Assembly (NCBI GenBank): GCA_049970695.1
Contig: JBMFML010000008.1
Span: forward strand, 1-53,162
DNA: 53,162 nt
Origin: UBA285 sp049970695
GTDB lineage: Archaea; Thermoproteota; Thermoprotei_A; Sulfolobales; Desulfurococcaceae
Direction of reading: 5' to 3'
The notes beneath the pieces are model-generated. The model was not told the DNA's origin. It did no database searches and worked only from the letters and a program-made list of their open reading frames with translations. Position 1 is the first letter of the stretch, and each line of letters starts with the position of its first letter. A program made the translations under genes and the position numbers. Positions 41,598-50,314 of the stretch are shown piece by piece.

Positions 41598-43784
41598 TTA
41601 CGTGTAAACACTGGACTTAATGCCCAGGCTTTGAAGACTCTTCTTGAACTTCTCTCCCCACTCTTTGTAGAATTTCAGCATATCTTCGCTCAGGCTGGGC
41701 TTTACAATTTCAAGTGCCTTGGCGAAGTGCCGAGCTTCGATGAGTGTAGAGCTGAAGCCCCCTTCTCTTAGTGCAAGCATTAGTGCTTCTCTTACGAGTG
41801 CTTCGAGATCAGCACCTGTGTAGTTTTCAGTTTTCCGGGCGATTTCCCTTAAGTCTACATCATGTGCTAGTGGTAAGTATCTTGTGTAGATTTTCAATAT
41901 TTCGAGCCTGGCTTTGTAGTCTGGTGGTGGAACATATATTAATTTATCGAATCTACCAGGCCTCAGAAGCGCGGGGTCAACGAGGTCAGGCCTGTTTGTA
42001 GCTGCCAAGACTACAACGCCACTTAAGTCTCTAATTCCATCCATCTCTGTTATTAATTGGGCAACAATTCTCTCTGAAACACCCGAGTCTGACCCGTAGC
42101 CTCTGATTTGAGCAATAGCATCTATCTCGTCAAAGAAGACCACGGCAGGTGCGTGCTGGCGCGCTTTCTTGAATATCTCTCTCAAGGCCTTCTCGGATTC
42201 GCCAACCCACTTACTGAGAATCTCGGGCCCTCTAACTGCTATGAAGTTCGCACCACTCTCAGTTGCGACTGCCTTTGCTAAGAGGGTTTTTCCACAACCA
42301 GGTGGCCCATATAGCAGCACTCCTCTAGGTGGCTTAATGTTATACTTCTCGTATACTTCGGGATACCTCAGTGGGTATACTACGTTCTCGTTGAGTGCTT
42401 GCTTGACTTCGTCTAATCCTCCTATATCACTCCACTTCACTTCGGGGGTTTCAATGAAAATTTCTCTTAATCCACTGGGAACAATATCTTTGAACGCTGA
42501 GAGGAAGTCTTCCATGGTTACTTTGACAAGGGAGAAGAGTTCCTCTTGAGTTTTCGCTCCAGCCCCTGTTACCGCCCTTTTTACGCTTCTGAGGACGGCC
42601 TCTTTTACTAGTGCTGCGAGGTCTGCTCCCGTAAAGCCATGGGTCATTTCGGCAAGCTTTTCCAAGTCTACGTCAGGAGAGAGCATTCCAAGCTCTCTCA
42701 AGCGCTTCGTGTGGACTTGCAGTATTTCAAGCCTTGCCTTCTTATCTGGCATTGGTATTTCTATTTCGATGTCGAATCTCCCAGGTCTCCTAAGAGCGGG
42801 ATCTAACGCGTTCGGCCTGTTCGTAGCCGCAATGACTATTACATTTCCCCTGCTCTCGAGGCCATCCATTAGTGCGAGCAACTGTGCAACAACTCTCTTT
42901 TCTACCTCGCCAAAGACTTCATCGCGCTTTGGGGCTATTGCATCTATTTCGTCAATAAATATTATGGCAGGGTACTTCTTGGCTTTTCTCTTTGCTGTTT
43001 TGAAGATTTCTCTTAGCTTTTGCTCAGACTCGCCATAGAACTTGCTCATAATCTCGGGTCCGTTTACGACAATGAAGTATGCGTTGAGTTCGTTTGCAAG
43101 TGCTTTTGCTAGGAGGGTTTTACCGCAGCCTGGTGGCCCGTATAGTAGTATTCCCTTCGGTGTCTCGATTCCAAGCTTGTTAAATAGCTTACTATACTTT
43201 AGTGGCAGTTCTACGATGTCGCGGATTTTTTCAATTACAGGCTTTAACCCGCCAATGTCTTCAAACGTGACTTTAGGTATTTCGCCAACAGGTTCGTCGA
43301 ATATTACGAGCTCTGTTTCCTCCGTGATTATTGCTGGTCCTCGAGGCTTTATTGACACTACTCTAAACGGCACTTTAAAGCCTTCAATTGATATGGGTAC
43401 TTCGTCGCCCTCATGAACGGGGTACATGAGCAGGCTATTCTTGATTTTCGCAATAACAGACGTATCTATAGGTGCATAGAAGTTTAGTGGTGCAAGCTTT
43501 ACTAGCTCAGCGTACCTTCGCTCAGCCCTCTCAACGTATACCACGTCTCCAACATCTACTCTAGCATTTTTCATTGTCAACTTGCTCATTTTAATTACTT
43601 CGAGCTCCAAGTTTTCTTCGCGTAGCGCTATTGCAGCTGTCTCGCGCTCGCCTTCAATAAGTACTAAATCCCCTTCCGCAATTCCAAACCTCTCCATGAT
43701 TTTGCTATTAATTTTCACAACACCGGGTAGGCTTTCCTCGCGTTCTAGTTCCTCGGCACGAAGTGCTATTCTCTGAAGCGGCAT
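41598..43784 (-). CDS. cdc48: CDC48/p97-type AAA ATPase (VAT)
   Basis: This unfoldase feeds proteins to the proteasome. It has the N-domain (double-psi barrel region, residues 1-180) and two AAA domains. Domain 1 has GPPGCGKTLLAKALANEL with IIFIDEIDAI; domain 2 has GPPGCGKTLLAKAVATES with VVFFDEIDAI. The second-region-of-homology segments TNRPNALDPALRRPGRF and TNRPDLVDPALLRPGRF follow. At 728 residues it is full length. Its C-terminus ends in SSVYT rather than the proteasome-binding HbYX motif. Confidence 0.97.
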   Translation of the reverse strand: MPLQRIALRAEELEREESLPGVVKINSKIMERFGIAEGDLVLIEGERETAAIALREENLELEVIKMSKLTMKNARVDVGDVVYVERAERRYAELVKLAPLNFYAPIDTSVIAKIKNSLLMYPVHEGDEVPISIEGFKVPFRVVSIKPRGPAIITEETELVIFDEPVGEIPKVTFEDIGGLKPVIEKIRDIVELPLKYSKLFNKLGIETPKGILLYGPPGCGKTLLAKALANELNAYFIVVNGPEIMSKFYGESEQKLREIFKTAKRKAKKYPAIIFIDEIDAIAPKRDEVFGEVEKRVVAQLLALMDGLESRGNVIVIAATNRPNALDPALRRPGRFDIEIEIPMPDKKARLEILQVHTKRLRELGMLSPDVDLEKLAEMTHGFTGADLAALVKEAVLRSVKRAVTGAGAKTQEELFSLVKVTMEDFLSAFKDIVPSGLREIFIETPEVKWSDIGGLDEVKQALNENVVYPLRYPEVYEKYNIKPPRGVLLYGPPGCGKTLLAKAVATESGANFIAVRGPEILSKWVGESEKALREIFKKARQHAPAVVFFDEIDAIAQIRGYGSDSGVSERIVAQLITEMDGIRDLSGVVVLAATNRPDLVDPALLRPGRFDKLIYVPPPDYKARLEILKIYTRYLPLAHDVDLREIARKTENYTGADLEALVREALMLALREGGFSSTLIEARHFAKALEIVKPSLSEDMLKFYKEWGEKFKKSLQSLGIKSSVYT

Positions 43785-43827
43785 ACTAGACGCCTCGGAG
43801 ACCCAGCATCTGCTTTTCAGTAGTTCA

Positions 43828-43901
43828 TGGGCCCGCGGGGATTTGAACCCCGGACCTCCGCCTCGTCAGGGCGGCGTCCTACCAGGCTAGACGACGGGCC
43901 C
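43828..43901 (-). tRNA. tRNA-Val(GAC)
   Basis: A 74-nt cloverleaf without an intron. The acceptor is GGGCCCG/CGGGCCC, the D arm is GTCTAGCCTGGTAGGAC, the anticodon stem is CCGCC/GGCGG with loop CTGACGA, and the T loop is TTCAAAT. The anticodon GAC reads valine codons. The discriminator base is A. Confidence 0.95.
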
Positions 43902-43984
43902 CATATTCCACAAGACTTATATGAGGCTTATAAAGGCCAGCTAGTGCACGGTAGCACAGAGAAGCAGGTATCACGCTAAGGTAG

Positions 43985-44115
43985 TGGGCCCGGGGGGATT
44001 TGAACCCCCGACCTACGGGTCACTCCCAGTTCCAGACCTCTCTCATCCCAGACGGTCGTCTGACCCGTAGATGTGGTCTGGAGCCCGCCGCTCTGCCTGG
44101 CTGAGCTACGGGCCC
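43985..44115 (-). tRNA. tRNA-Trp(CCA) with 57-nt intron
   Basis: Exons give acceptor GGGCCCG/CGGGCCC, D arm GCTCAGCCAGGCAGAGC, anticodon stem GCGGG/CCCGT, loop CTCCAGA with anticodon CCA, and T loop TTCAAAT. The intron at 44021-44077 sits between positions 37 and 38. It contains segments complementary to both exons and a GGGATGA box-C-like motif. In many archaea this intron doubles as a C/D guide RNA. Here only part of the expected boxes is visible. Confidence 0.94.
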
Positions 44116-44193
44116 ACTACCGGGCACTCTGTGACATTTTCTATTTTAAGGCGCTAAAAAACTTTACCAAAATATGAATCATGCGAGCTTAAG

Positions 44194-44721
44194 GTGCTTA
44201 ACTCAACATCTTTGGTGTCGAGAATCTTGAAGTACCCGCTGGACAGGATATGCATTAAAAGCGGAGTTTACTGCCCCTCGTGTCAGAGGAAGATCGACGC
44301 AGGCGAAGTATCAAGCGAAGACCTGGAAGTACTGCGAGTCCTGGTCGAGCTCGAAGATAAGTTGAAGTTTCTAAGAAAGGGAGAGTATGTGAAAACTGCT
44401 GCAATTAGCGACGTTGCTGTAGTGTTCATTAAAAATGGATTTGAAGTTGACGAGAGAAGGGTTCTCGAAGAGGAGCTATCATTGCATTTAGGTAAGAAAG
44501 TTAAGGTTGTCGAGTACACAAACGACTTGAAAAAGCTTGTGGAGCAGCTGATTTACCCCGCAACACTCTACGGTATTAACAGGGTTTGGATCCCCGACGG
44601 TTCGGAGCTACTTAACATAAGAGTATCGAAACGCGATAGGAAGTTCTTAAAGAATAAAGAAGAATATGAAAAGCTAATTGAGAAAATAAGTAATGCAAAA
44701 GTCAAAATAATTTTCGAGTAG
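44194..44721 (+). CDS. NusA-like KH-domain protein with zinc finger
   Basis: The N-terminal block CIKSGVYCPSCQRKIDAGEVSSEDLEVL is a cysteine pair (C..CPSC) seen in archaeal NusA-like proteins. The rest has KH-type text: DVAVVFIKNG..., LGKKVKVVEYTNDLKKLVEQLIYPA. It likely binds RNA during transcription or ribosome assembly. The frame starts at GTG 44194. The internal GTG at codon 9 is an alternative. It is convergent with truD. Confidence 0.75.
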   Translation: MLNSTSLVSRILKYPLDRICIKSGVYCPSCQRKIDAGEVSSEDLEVLRVLVELEDKLKFLRKGEYVKTAAISDVAVVFIKNGFEVDERRVLEEELSLHLGKKVKVVEYTNDLKKLVEQLIYPATLYGINRVWIPDGSELLNIRVSKRDRKFLKNKEEYEKLIEKISNAKVKIIFE

Positions 44722-44723
44722 CT

Positions 44724-45833
44724 TCACGTTTCCTTAAAAACCAGGTTTTCTTTAAATAGCTCCCTCAGAACTACGGTTGCAAACATGCCTGGCTTTAGAG
44801 TGAACTCGTAAATAACTGTCTTGTCGTCGAGCTTGCGGATAGTGTTTTCATAAGTGTAGAAAACTCCGGCCCTATAAAAGCAGGGCATTTTGGCTAGCAA
44901 GTCTGTGGTCAAGCCCTCTCTCAGCATAATATCCTCATAGTAGTAGATCTTCTCGGTGCACCCAGGCATTGGCAGGTTGGAAGTCCTCAGCTTATCAAAG
45001 CCCTCTTTTTCTATAATCTCGTTAATCAGCAAGTTAAATAGGTAGCTGGCATACGAGTCGATGAGCAGCCCTCTAGTCATCTTCATCAGTTTTTTGAAGG
45101 CAGAACTCAATGACGCTTTAATGTAAAGGTCTTCATACCAAAGTTCCGTGAAGTCGCCCCGCAGCCTCTTGATGGCTGCGCCTCTGGGTTCTAGAGGGTA
45201 TATTTCGCGGAGGAGGGCTTCAGCGAAAGAGTCTTCTCTACCCAGTAGAGCAGACTTGCCTAGTATGTGTGAATTATACCTGAAGTAGCCAAACCTCTGG
45301 TATCCATAGTACGCGGGCAACCCCGTAGTTGAAATCAGCGATATTATTGCCTTGAGGTTGTGTAGGTCGTCGGGCTTGCAGTCTTCGATTCTTATTCCGA
45401 ACTTGTTTCCAACATGATAAGACCTCTTAGGCTTAGACTTCACGAATCCCACTAATTCAATTTTTATGTTATTGGAGTCGAGGAGGCTTTCTCTACCGCT
45501 GAATAAGGTTGTCTTAACAAAGAAGTACGAGATGGACTGTGCGTATTTGTCCTTTAATCCAAACAACAGTATATTCGATTCGGGTATATCGAGTAGTTTG
45601 CTAACAATTCTGAGAGCCTTTAGGGTATCAATGCCTTTTTTCCACACCCTTAATACGGCGTAGTTGCCGCGTTTTTTATTTAGTGCAAGCTTGCTAAAGT
45701 CCACGAGCTCCTCGACGTAAAAGCTCTCGGGAGAAATCTCGAAAGCGGTACTTAGCTTTAGTGGCGTCAAAGCGTACTTCTGTCCCGTAGCGTAATCCAG
45801 TGGGTGGGGATACGTAATCATTTCTATGACCAA
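44724..45833 (-). CDS. truD: tRNA pseudouridine synthase TruD
   Basis: It makes pseudouridine-13 in tRNA. The signature NILLFGLKDKYAQSISYFFV carries the catalytic Asp; FGIRIEDCK, then LPAYYGYQRFGYFRYNSHILGKSAL, are conserved TruD blocks. The insertion domain is present, and the 369 residues are normal. It starts one base past the pth gene's stop, so the order on the minus strand is pth, truD in one transcript. Confidence 0.95.
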   Translation of the reverse strand: MVIEMITYPHPLDYATGQKYALTPLKLSTAFEISPESFYVEELVDFSKLALNKKRGNYAVLRVWKKGIDTLKALRIVSKLLDIPESNILLFGLKDKYAQSISYFFVKTTLFSGRESLLDSNNIKIELVGFVKSKPKRSYHVGNKFGIRIEDCKPDDLHNLKAIISLISTTGLPAYYGYQRFGYFRYNSHILGKSALLGREDSFAEALLREIYPLEPRGAAIKRLRGDFTELWYEDLYIKASLSSAFKKLMKMTRGLLIDSYASYLFNLLINEIIEKEGFDKLRTSNLPMPGCTEKIYYYEDIMLREGLTTDLLAKMPCFYRAGVFYTYENTIRKLDDKTVIYEFTLKPGMFATVVLRELFKENLVFKET

Positions 45834-45834
45834 A

Positions 45835-46203
45835 CTATAGGAGCTTTAGACTCCCTGTAATTTCGTCTACTTTGTCTTCGGGCGCCGGGCCGATTGCGAC
45901 GGCTGTAATAGTACCGGGTGGAAGCTCTGTTAGGCCAGCATCGGCAACTAGCGATGTAGGAAGACCTTTTGAAAAAGCTTTTTTATAAATCTCGAGAAGC
46001 TCTTTCTCACTATACACCTTTACAACGATCTTCTTTTGACCCGTATTCCACCACTCGTTAAACCACTCTCTAAAGTTGTGATAGGCCTCGAAAGCAGCTA
46101 TTAGAGAAGCATGTGCTACTTGAACAGCCATTTTGCCCTTACTCATATTCAGATCGGCTCTTACAACAATCACCTGCTTCACTTGGAAACCCCATATGTA
46201 CAT
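45835..46203 (-). CDS. pth: Peptidyl-tRNA hydrolase (Pth2)
   Basis: Pth2 frees tRNA from peptidyl-tRNA lost during translation. The family opening is QVIVVRADLNMSKGKMAVQVAHASL, with the catalytic-site Lys and His. Later LVADAGLTELPPGTITAVAIGPAP is equally diagnostic. The usual family start is close to KQVIVVRAD. The GTG at codon 8 is therefore an alternative to the ATG used here. Upstream of truD in one transcript. Confidence 0.96.
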   Translation of the reverse strand: MYIWGFQVKQVIVVRADLNMSKGKMAVQVAHASLIAAFEAYHNFREWFNEWWNTGQKKIVVKVYSEKELLEIYKKAFSKGLPTSLVADAGLTELPPGTITAVAIGPAPEDKVDEITGSLKLL

Positions 46204-46285
46204 AGTTTTGCGTTAAAGTGTGATTAAAGCTTCAATGTAGGCTTATAAGCCCTTAACAGTATGTTATGGGGGTGATTGCGCGGGT

Positions 46286-46495
46286 GTGCTTAAAATGAGC
46301 ACTACGCCTATTGCAATAAAAGAAGAAGCTACAATGCCCATTTGCAACAGCTGTAAACGACCCTTTATACCAGGTGAGTACGGGACAGAATTTGTGTGCC
46401 CCAACTGCGGGAGAAGTGTTATTAGGCGCTGCAGTAGGTGCAGAAAGCTGTCAGTAAGCTACGAGTGCCCGAGCTGCGGCTTTCGTGGACCCTGA
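46286..46495 (+). CDS. Zinc-ribbon RNA-binding protein (COG2888-like)
   Basis: Four Cys-x2-Cys knuckles in 69 residues, CNSC, CPNC, CSRC, CPSC, give two zinc ribbons. This is the small archaeal protein family known from HVO_2753 and called an RNA-binding zinc ribbon. A GGGGGTGAT ribosome-binding site lies 9 bases before the GTG at 46286, which decides the start. An alternative ATG is at codon 4. It leads aEF1-beta by nine bases, so both are in one transcript, with TATA-like GGCTTATAAGCC upstream. Confidence 0.85.
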   Translation: MLKMSTTPIAIKEEATMPICNSCKRPFIPGEYGTEFVCPNCGRSVIRRCSRCRKLSVSYECPSCGFRGP

Positions 46496-46504
46496 GGTGA
46501 TAGT

Positions 46505-46777
46505 ATGGCTCGTGTTGCGGTACTTCTAAGGATATTACCAGAAGACGTTAACGTAAACCTAGAAGAGCTTGTGAGCAAGATAAAGCAGAGACTGCCACAA
46601 GAATACTCGCTTGAGCTGTGGGATGCCGAGCCAATAGCATTTGGATTGAGCGCTCTCAGAGCCTTAATAACAATGCCCGAAGAAACCGAGGGGGGCACGG
46701 AGAAACTCGAAGAACTCATAAGCCAGACACCGGGAGTTAGCCAAGTAGAAGTACTCATGGTTCACAGAGTATCTTGA
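46505..46777 (+). CDS. ef1b: Elongation factor 1-beta (aEF1B)
   Basis: The nucleotide exchange factor of aEF1-alpha. The 90 residues are the C-terminal catalytic domain only, as in archaea: ARVAVLLRILPEDVNVNLEEL, then ELWDAEPIAFGLSALRALITMPE and the closing TPGVSQVEVLMVHR. Together with the zinc-ribbon protein upstream it forms an archaeal operon that I have seen described in other genomes. Confidence 0.95.
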   Translation: MARVAVLLRILPEDVNVNLEELVSKIKQRLPQEYSLELWDAEPIAFGLSALRALITMPEETEGGTEKLEELISQTPGVSQVEVLMVHRVS

Positions 46778-46954
46778 TGAGATTTGATAAAGCTTGTCAA
46801 CGCAGCCTCGTGAAGCGGGCCTTTTCAGCACCGGATACTGCAGCACTTTAACCCGGGTTCCCTCTTCATCGGCTGCCACGAGCTATTTTGTAGGAAACAC
46901 GGCTATATATCTTACCCCTATGAAGGGGGATGAAGAGCGTTTGAGGACTTGAGC

Positions 46955-47563
46955 TCAAGGCCTTGGCTCTCTCCGCCACAATTCGATTGAACGCCTTCTC
47001 CTCACTGAGAACATTTCTCTATCTACATACTTGTAAACAGTTGAGTGTGTTCTTCCTTCTATGAGCATCTCAACTGCCCTCTTCGCTATATTCGCGGTCT
47101 CGTAATCTCCTATAATAGCAACGTGAGGTTCGTAGACCGAGATGTACGTGCCAGTCAGTTCTTCAAGTGTTTTGCGGGCCTTACCCTCTTCCCCTATGAT
47201 TCTTCCAAGCACTCTCTTTATGTGATTTGGTTTGTCACCTACGTATTGTCTAACATCTATGACCTCGAGTATCTGATCTTCGTCGAGCAGCCTAAACGCT
47301 CTTTCAGGACTAAATCCGTAGCCTATGGCTTTAACGATGTTTTGGGCCCTTATGAGGTCTAGTGCGCTAGTGTTTGGAAAGGCAGGCTCAATAACAACGC
47401 TTCCCGTTTGCGGGTCAACTGTTATAATCGTCTTTGTTTTTTCTTCAATTTCTTTTTTAACCCTCCCATTGTTAGCTAGGAGAACGCCCACTCTTTCCAC
47501 GGGTATTTTTTCATAAATCCTCGTTACGCCTAGGATGAACCTGCCTTTTTCCTCTCCAGACAT
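46955..47563 (-). CDS. Pno1/Dim2-like KH-domain ribosome biogenesis protein
   Basis: Two KH-like domains are visible. The first is EKIPVERVGVLLANNGRVKKEIEEKTKTIITVD; the second, HIKRVLGRIIGEEGKARKTLEELTGTYISVY, carries the GEEG loop. The C-terminus, YVDREMFSVRRRRSIEL, matches Pno1. In eukaryotes Pno1/Dim2 binds the pre-rRNA 3' end with Nob1. The start overlaps the Rio1 gene's 3' end by 34 bases. Confidence 0.92.
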   Translation of the reverse strand: MSGEEKGRFILGVTRIYEKIPVERVGVLLANNGRVKKEIEEKTKTIITVDPQTGSVVIEPAFPNTSALDLIRAQNIVKAIGYGFSPERAFRLLDEDQILEVIDVRQYVGDKPNHIKRVLGRIIGEEGKARKTLEELTGTYISVYEPHVAIIGDYETANIAKRAVEMLIEGRTHSTVYKYVDREMFSVRRRRSIELWRREPRP

Positions 47564-48360
47564 GGCAATAAACGCCTCAGTAGGGCGTCTTCGTCAACGT
47601 GCAAATAAGCTTCTCTTTCAAAAAACCTTTTAATGTTCTTAATGTCCCTGATTAAAAAGTCTACTGCGTTTGGGTGGCTTATGTCTACAGCTTGGCTGAC
47701 ATCGATTATGACTATGTCAGGCTCGGACTCCTCGTATAGTTTTACCATTATGTTGTACTCTGAGAAATCGCCATGAACAAGCCTTGCGTTGCACACGATC
47801 TTCTCGAGCTCGCCGACGGCGAGTTCGTAAATTCTGTGCAGTTCCTCTCTTGAAAGCTCCTTGTATATTTCCACGAGAAGGGGGAAGCGCGTTTTTTCAA
47901 TGCCAATAAACTCCATGACTAGAACATTGTTTAAGCAGGTAATGGGCTTTGGGACTTTCACGCCTGCCTCGTGCATTCTAACCAGGTTTCTGTATTCTTT
48001 GCGAGCCCACGCTATCATTAAGGACCTCATGTCCTTGGGTCTTAACCCCTCAAAGCGGGGATCCGCAAGTATGTAGTTGCGTATTTTCTTCCTAAACTCC
48101 GCCGAGCTAGTTAAGTATATTTTCACAGCAACGGGATTGTTGTTAAAATCGTAGCCCAGGTATACTTTTGATTCTTTTCCCGCACTTATTGCGCCGCTCA
48201 GCCTCTTTAAAATGCGCCTTCTATATAGCTCTATAATGGTCATTACAGTTGAGTAGTCAAAAACCTCGTCTACGACTTCAAAAAGGTCTCTATCTTTTAT
48301 TCTCTCAAGCCAGGGTTTCTCCTTTTCACGAATAAGCCTCTCGACGTCATCTTTGCTCAT
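47530..48360 (-). CDS. rio1: RIO1 serine protein kinase
   Basis: Atypical kinase in small-subunit maturation. The nucleotide loop is SAGKESKVYLGYD with the ATP lysine in VAVKIYLTS. Next is the active site LVHGDFSEYNIMV with catalytic Asp, and the metal-binding IIDVSQAVDISHPNAVDFLIRD. The sequence SAGKE replaces the glycine-rich loop of normal kinases and marks RIO1. It is flanked by aIF1A (4-base overlap) and Pno1-like protein (34-base overlap). Confidence 0.96.
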   Translation of the reverse strand: MSKDDVERLIREKEKPWLERIKDRDLFEVVDEVFDYSTVMTIIELYRRRILKRLSGAISAGKESKVYLGYDFNNNPVAVKIYLTSSAEFRKKIRNYILADPRFEGLRPKDMRSLMIAWARKEYRNLVRMHEAGVKVPKPITCLNNVLVMEFIGIEKTRFPLLVEIYKELSREELHRIYELAVGELEKIVCNARLVHGDFSEYNIMVKLYEESEPDIVIIDVSQAVDISHPNAVDFLIRDIKNIKRFFEREAYLHVDEDALLRRLLPCLERKKAGSS

Positions 48361-48695
48361 ACCAGACCACTGATTGCATCAACGAATTCCTTGGGCACGA
48401 TCCCCATTTCTACTAGCTTGTCGACTTCGCTTTTGCTATACTTATATACTACGTCGCACTTGTCCGAGCCGGCACTCCATAAACCAACTAGAACAATGTC
48501 TCCTTCAATTATCCACACTTTCCTCCTCAGCTTGCCTGGAATTCGCGCCTTCCTGTCTACTCCATCAACGCACTTAACGAGCAGGTAGTCTGCACCGAGG
48601 TGCCTAATGACTCCACACACTACTGTCAGTTCCTTGGGATCTGGCAGTGGCATTTCTACTGGTTTCTTGGCTTTTTGTTGCTCTTTCTTAGACAA
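48357..48695 (-). CDS. eif1a: Translation initiation factor aIF1A
   Basis: The OB-fold factor that binds the A site of the small subunit. The 112 residues contain VVCGVIRHLGADYLLVKCVDGVDRKARIPGKLRRKVWI and EGDIVLVG, as in aIF1A. Some more Lys residues precede the OB fold. It overlaps rio1 by 4 bases and follows the Nmd3-like gene by 8 bases. Translation of the block is therefore probably coupled. Confidence 0.96.
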   Translation of the reverse strand: MSKKEQQKAKKPVEMPLPDPKELTVVCGVIRHLGADYLLVKCVDGVDRKARIPGKLRRKVWIIEGDIVLVGLWSAGSDKCDVVYKYSKSEVDKLVEMGIVPKEFVDAISGLV

Positions 48696-48703
48696 CCAAT
48701 CAC

Positions 48704-49750
48704 CTAGCTTGCTTCCTTACATATTACTGACTCAACACTATTATCTGCTACGATTAGCTGTACACGATCACCCGGCTTGAGGCTTTTGCAAGCCAGCGAC
48801 TTGACGACTCTAGTAGCTCCACTGCTTGGGCTCTTGAGAACGAGCCTCTCGCCAGCCACGCTGTCCACAACGTATTCTTCGTACTCAACTCTCTTAGGGT
48901 ATTTCAAAACCCCGCTCCAGTAGTTCTTGACCTCGGCACTCTCGTACTTGTCTAAGTCGGGAATCCACAGGACCACTCTCCCGCGGTTGACGGCCTTGAC
49001 CAGGGCTATTCTGCCTCTGTATATTACTATGTCATTCTCCAAGAACACGGGTATTCTAGCAGAGTAGACAACAGAGCCAACGGGCTTGCCCCTGTGGGGG
49101 TCGTAGCCTGTTTGCTTAAACGAACTTGTGATCTTAGCACTGTAATACCTTGCTAGCACGTCGAGAAGCTTTCGAGCTGTTGCCGCATCATCCAACTCTA
49201 CATCTAGGCCTTCACGCACTTCTTTAACGTTTAAGACCCGTCCCTCGGCCTCCGTTAAAATCGCGTTCCTTACTTCCTCGAGTAATTTTCTCTGAAAGTC
49301 TTTAGTAAACCTGATCTGGATGGTGTACTTGTACTTGCCGGAAGACCTCGCAATGCAGGCAGGGCAAGTTCGGTAGCGAATATTTGCCTTTACTTTTGCG
49401 TTATAGGTTACTTTTTTGTTGTCAACCACGAGCTCTAGTAATGTAGTTAGAATCAGCTTATTTGGGGATTCCGCCTCGTGGCTTATTATTAAGGCGCTGG
49501 TGAGGTCTACCCCGCTTTCCAAGTACTTCTTAAGCTCGCTCATTAGTACGAGCTCGAGCACTTCGTCGATGTCCAGGTGGGGGTGCCACTCGCCCCTGAT
49601 AAGCCAAGAACCGCACTTGGGGCACGTAACTACTTCTATTTGTGGATCGGACTTGAAGATTCTTGTGTACTTCACAAAGCACTCAGGGCACATTCCGCGA
49701 ATGAGCTCTTCTTTGGTCATAGGCTTTCCGCATTTAATGCAAAACCACAT
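48704..49750 (-). CDS. Nmd3-like large-subunit biogenesis protein
   Basis: The N-terminus holds two zinc knuckle pairs, CIKCGKPM...CPECF and CPKCGSWLI...CPAC. These resemble the Nmd3 family, which in eukaryotes is the 60S export adaptor. The text FIRTCPAC-like RYRTCPACIARSSGKYKYTIQIRF is typical. The rest is an OB-like and SH3-like region (GRIALVKAVNRGRVVLWIPDL). At 348 residues it is shorter than yeast Nmd3 and lacks the export signals, as in archaea generally. Confidence 0.9.
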   Translation of the reverse strand: MWFCIKCGKPMTKEELIRGMCPECFVKYTRIFKSDPQIEVVTCPKCGSWLIRGEWHPHLDIDEVLELVLMSELKKYLESGVDLTSALIISHEAESPNKLILTTLLELVVDNKKVTYNAKVKANIRYRTCPACIARSSGKYKYTIQIRFTKDFQRKLLEEVRNAILTEAEGRVLNVKEVREGLDVELDDAATARKLLDVLARYYSAKITSSFKQTGYDPHRGKPVGSVVYSARIPVFLENDIVIYRGRIALVKAVNRGRVVLWIPDLDKYESAEVKNYWSGVLKYPKRVEYEEYVVDSVAGERLVLKSPSSGATRVVKSLACKSLKPGDRVQLIVADNSVESVICKEAS

Positions 49751-49979
49751 ACTTACAACCAGAGAGCGCTGCTTGTACAGGCTTCAAGTAAGCAGGGTTC
49801 GTGAGTCTTTACCACAAATAAGCCCTCTTTACAACAACTACTTCTACTACAACTACTCGCCTTCAAGGCGTCTTAAATAGCTTTCCATGCTTAGATGTCG
49901 GCTACAAGTAGAGTTGCCCATTTCGTTGGCACGGCTGCGTATTCTGGTGTTGTACGATGTAGTAACGTGCTGGTCTGGG

Positions 49980-50294
49980 CTAGATTTTTGTAAAGTAGGC
50001 GACGGGTATACCTCTAATTCTGACCACGGCGTCCGGGTGTACTAGACCATTTACTACTGCTATTTTCACGGACTCTTCGCCTACAAGATTTGCCATGTCA
50101 GCCGACTTAAGCGCGTCTAGGAGCCCTCTCGGAGTGACCAGCTCACCCCTATAGAAGCTCGGAGAAATGTGTATTTTGATTTTCCTCTCGGGGTCTTCAA
50201 TAATTTTATCGAGCAATTCGGCGTCGCACGCTGCCACGAGAGTTCCCGATGGAGTAATGTGGATCTTAACGTAGACGAGCTTACTAGTGCTCAA
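49980..50294 (-). CDS. DUF424 family protein
   Basis: The 104-residue protein has the DUF424 pattern: VYVKIHITPSGTLVAACDAELLDKII, then KIHISPSFYRGELVTPRGLLDALKSADMANLVGEESVKIAV and a terminal RIRGIPVAYF. Function unknown. The gene is commonly next to aIF2-beta, as here, where it follows by 20 bases. A role in translation is inferred from that context only. Confidence 0.88.
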   Translation of the reverse strand: MSTSKLVYVKIHITPSGTLVAACDAELLDKIIEDPERKIKIHISPSFYRGELVTPRGLLDALKSADMANLVGEESVKIAVVNGLVHPDAVVRIRGIPVAYFTKI

Positions 50295-50314
50295 GTTTCA
50301 AGCCTCTCTCATTG

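Noticed and set aside
49751..49979. Gene in the 229-base gap upstream of the Nmd3-like gene
   Set aside because: Only frames of 11 and 32 codons; a CGCCTT-G-AAGGCG palindrome and an AGTAGTTGTAG-type repeat are present, but nothing that supports a gene.
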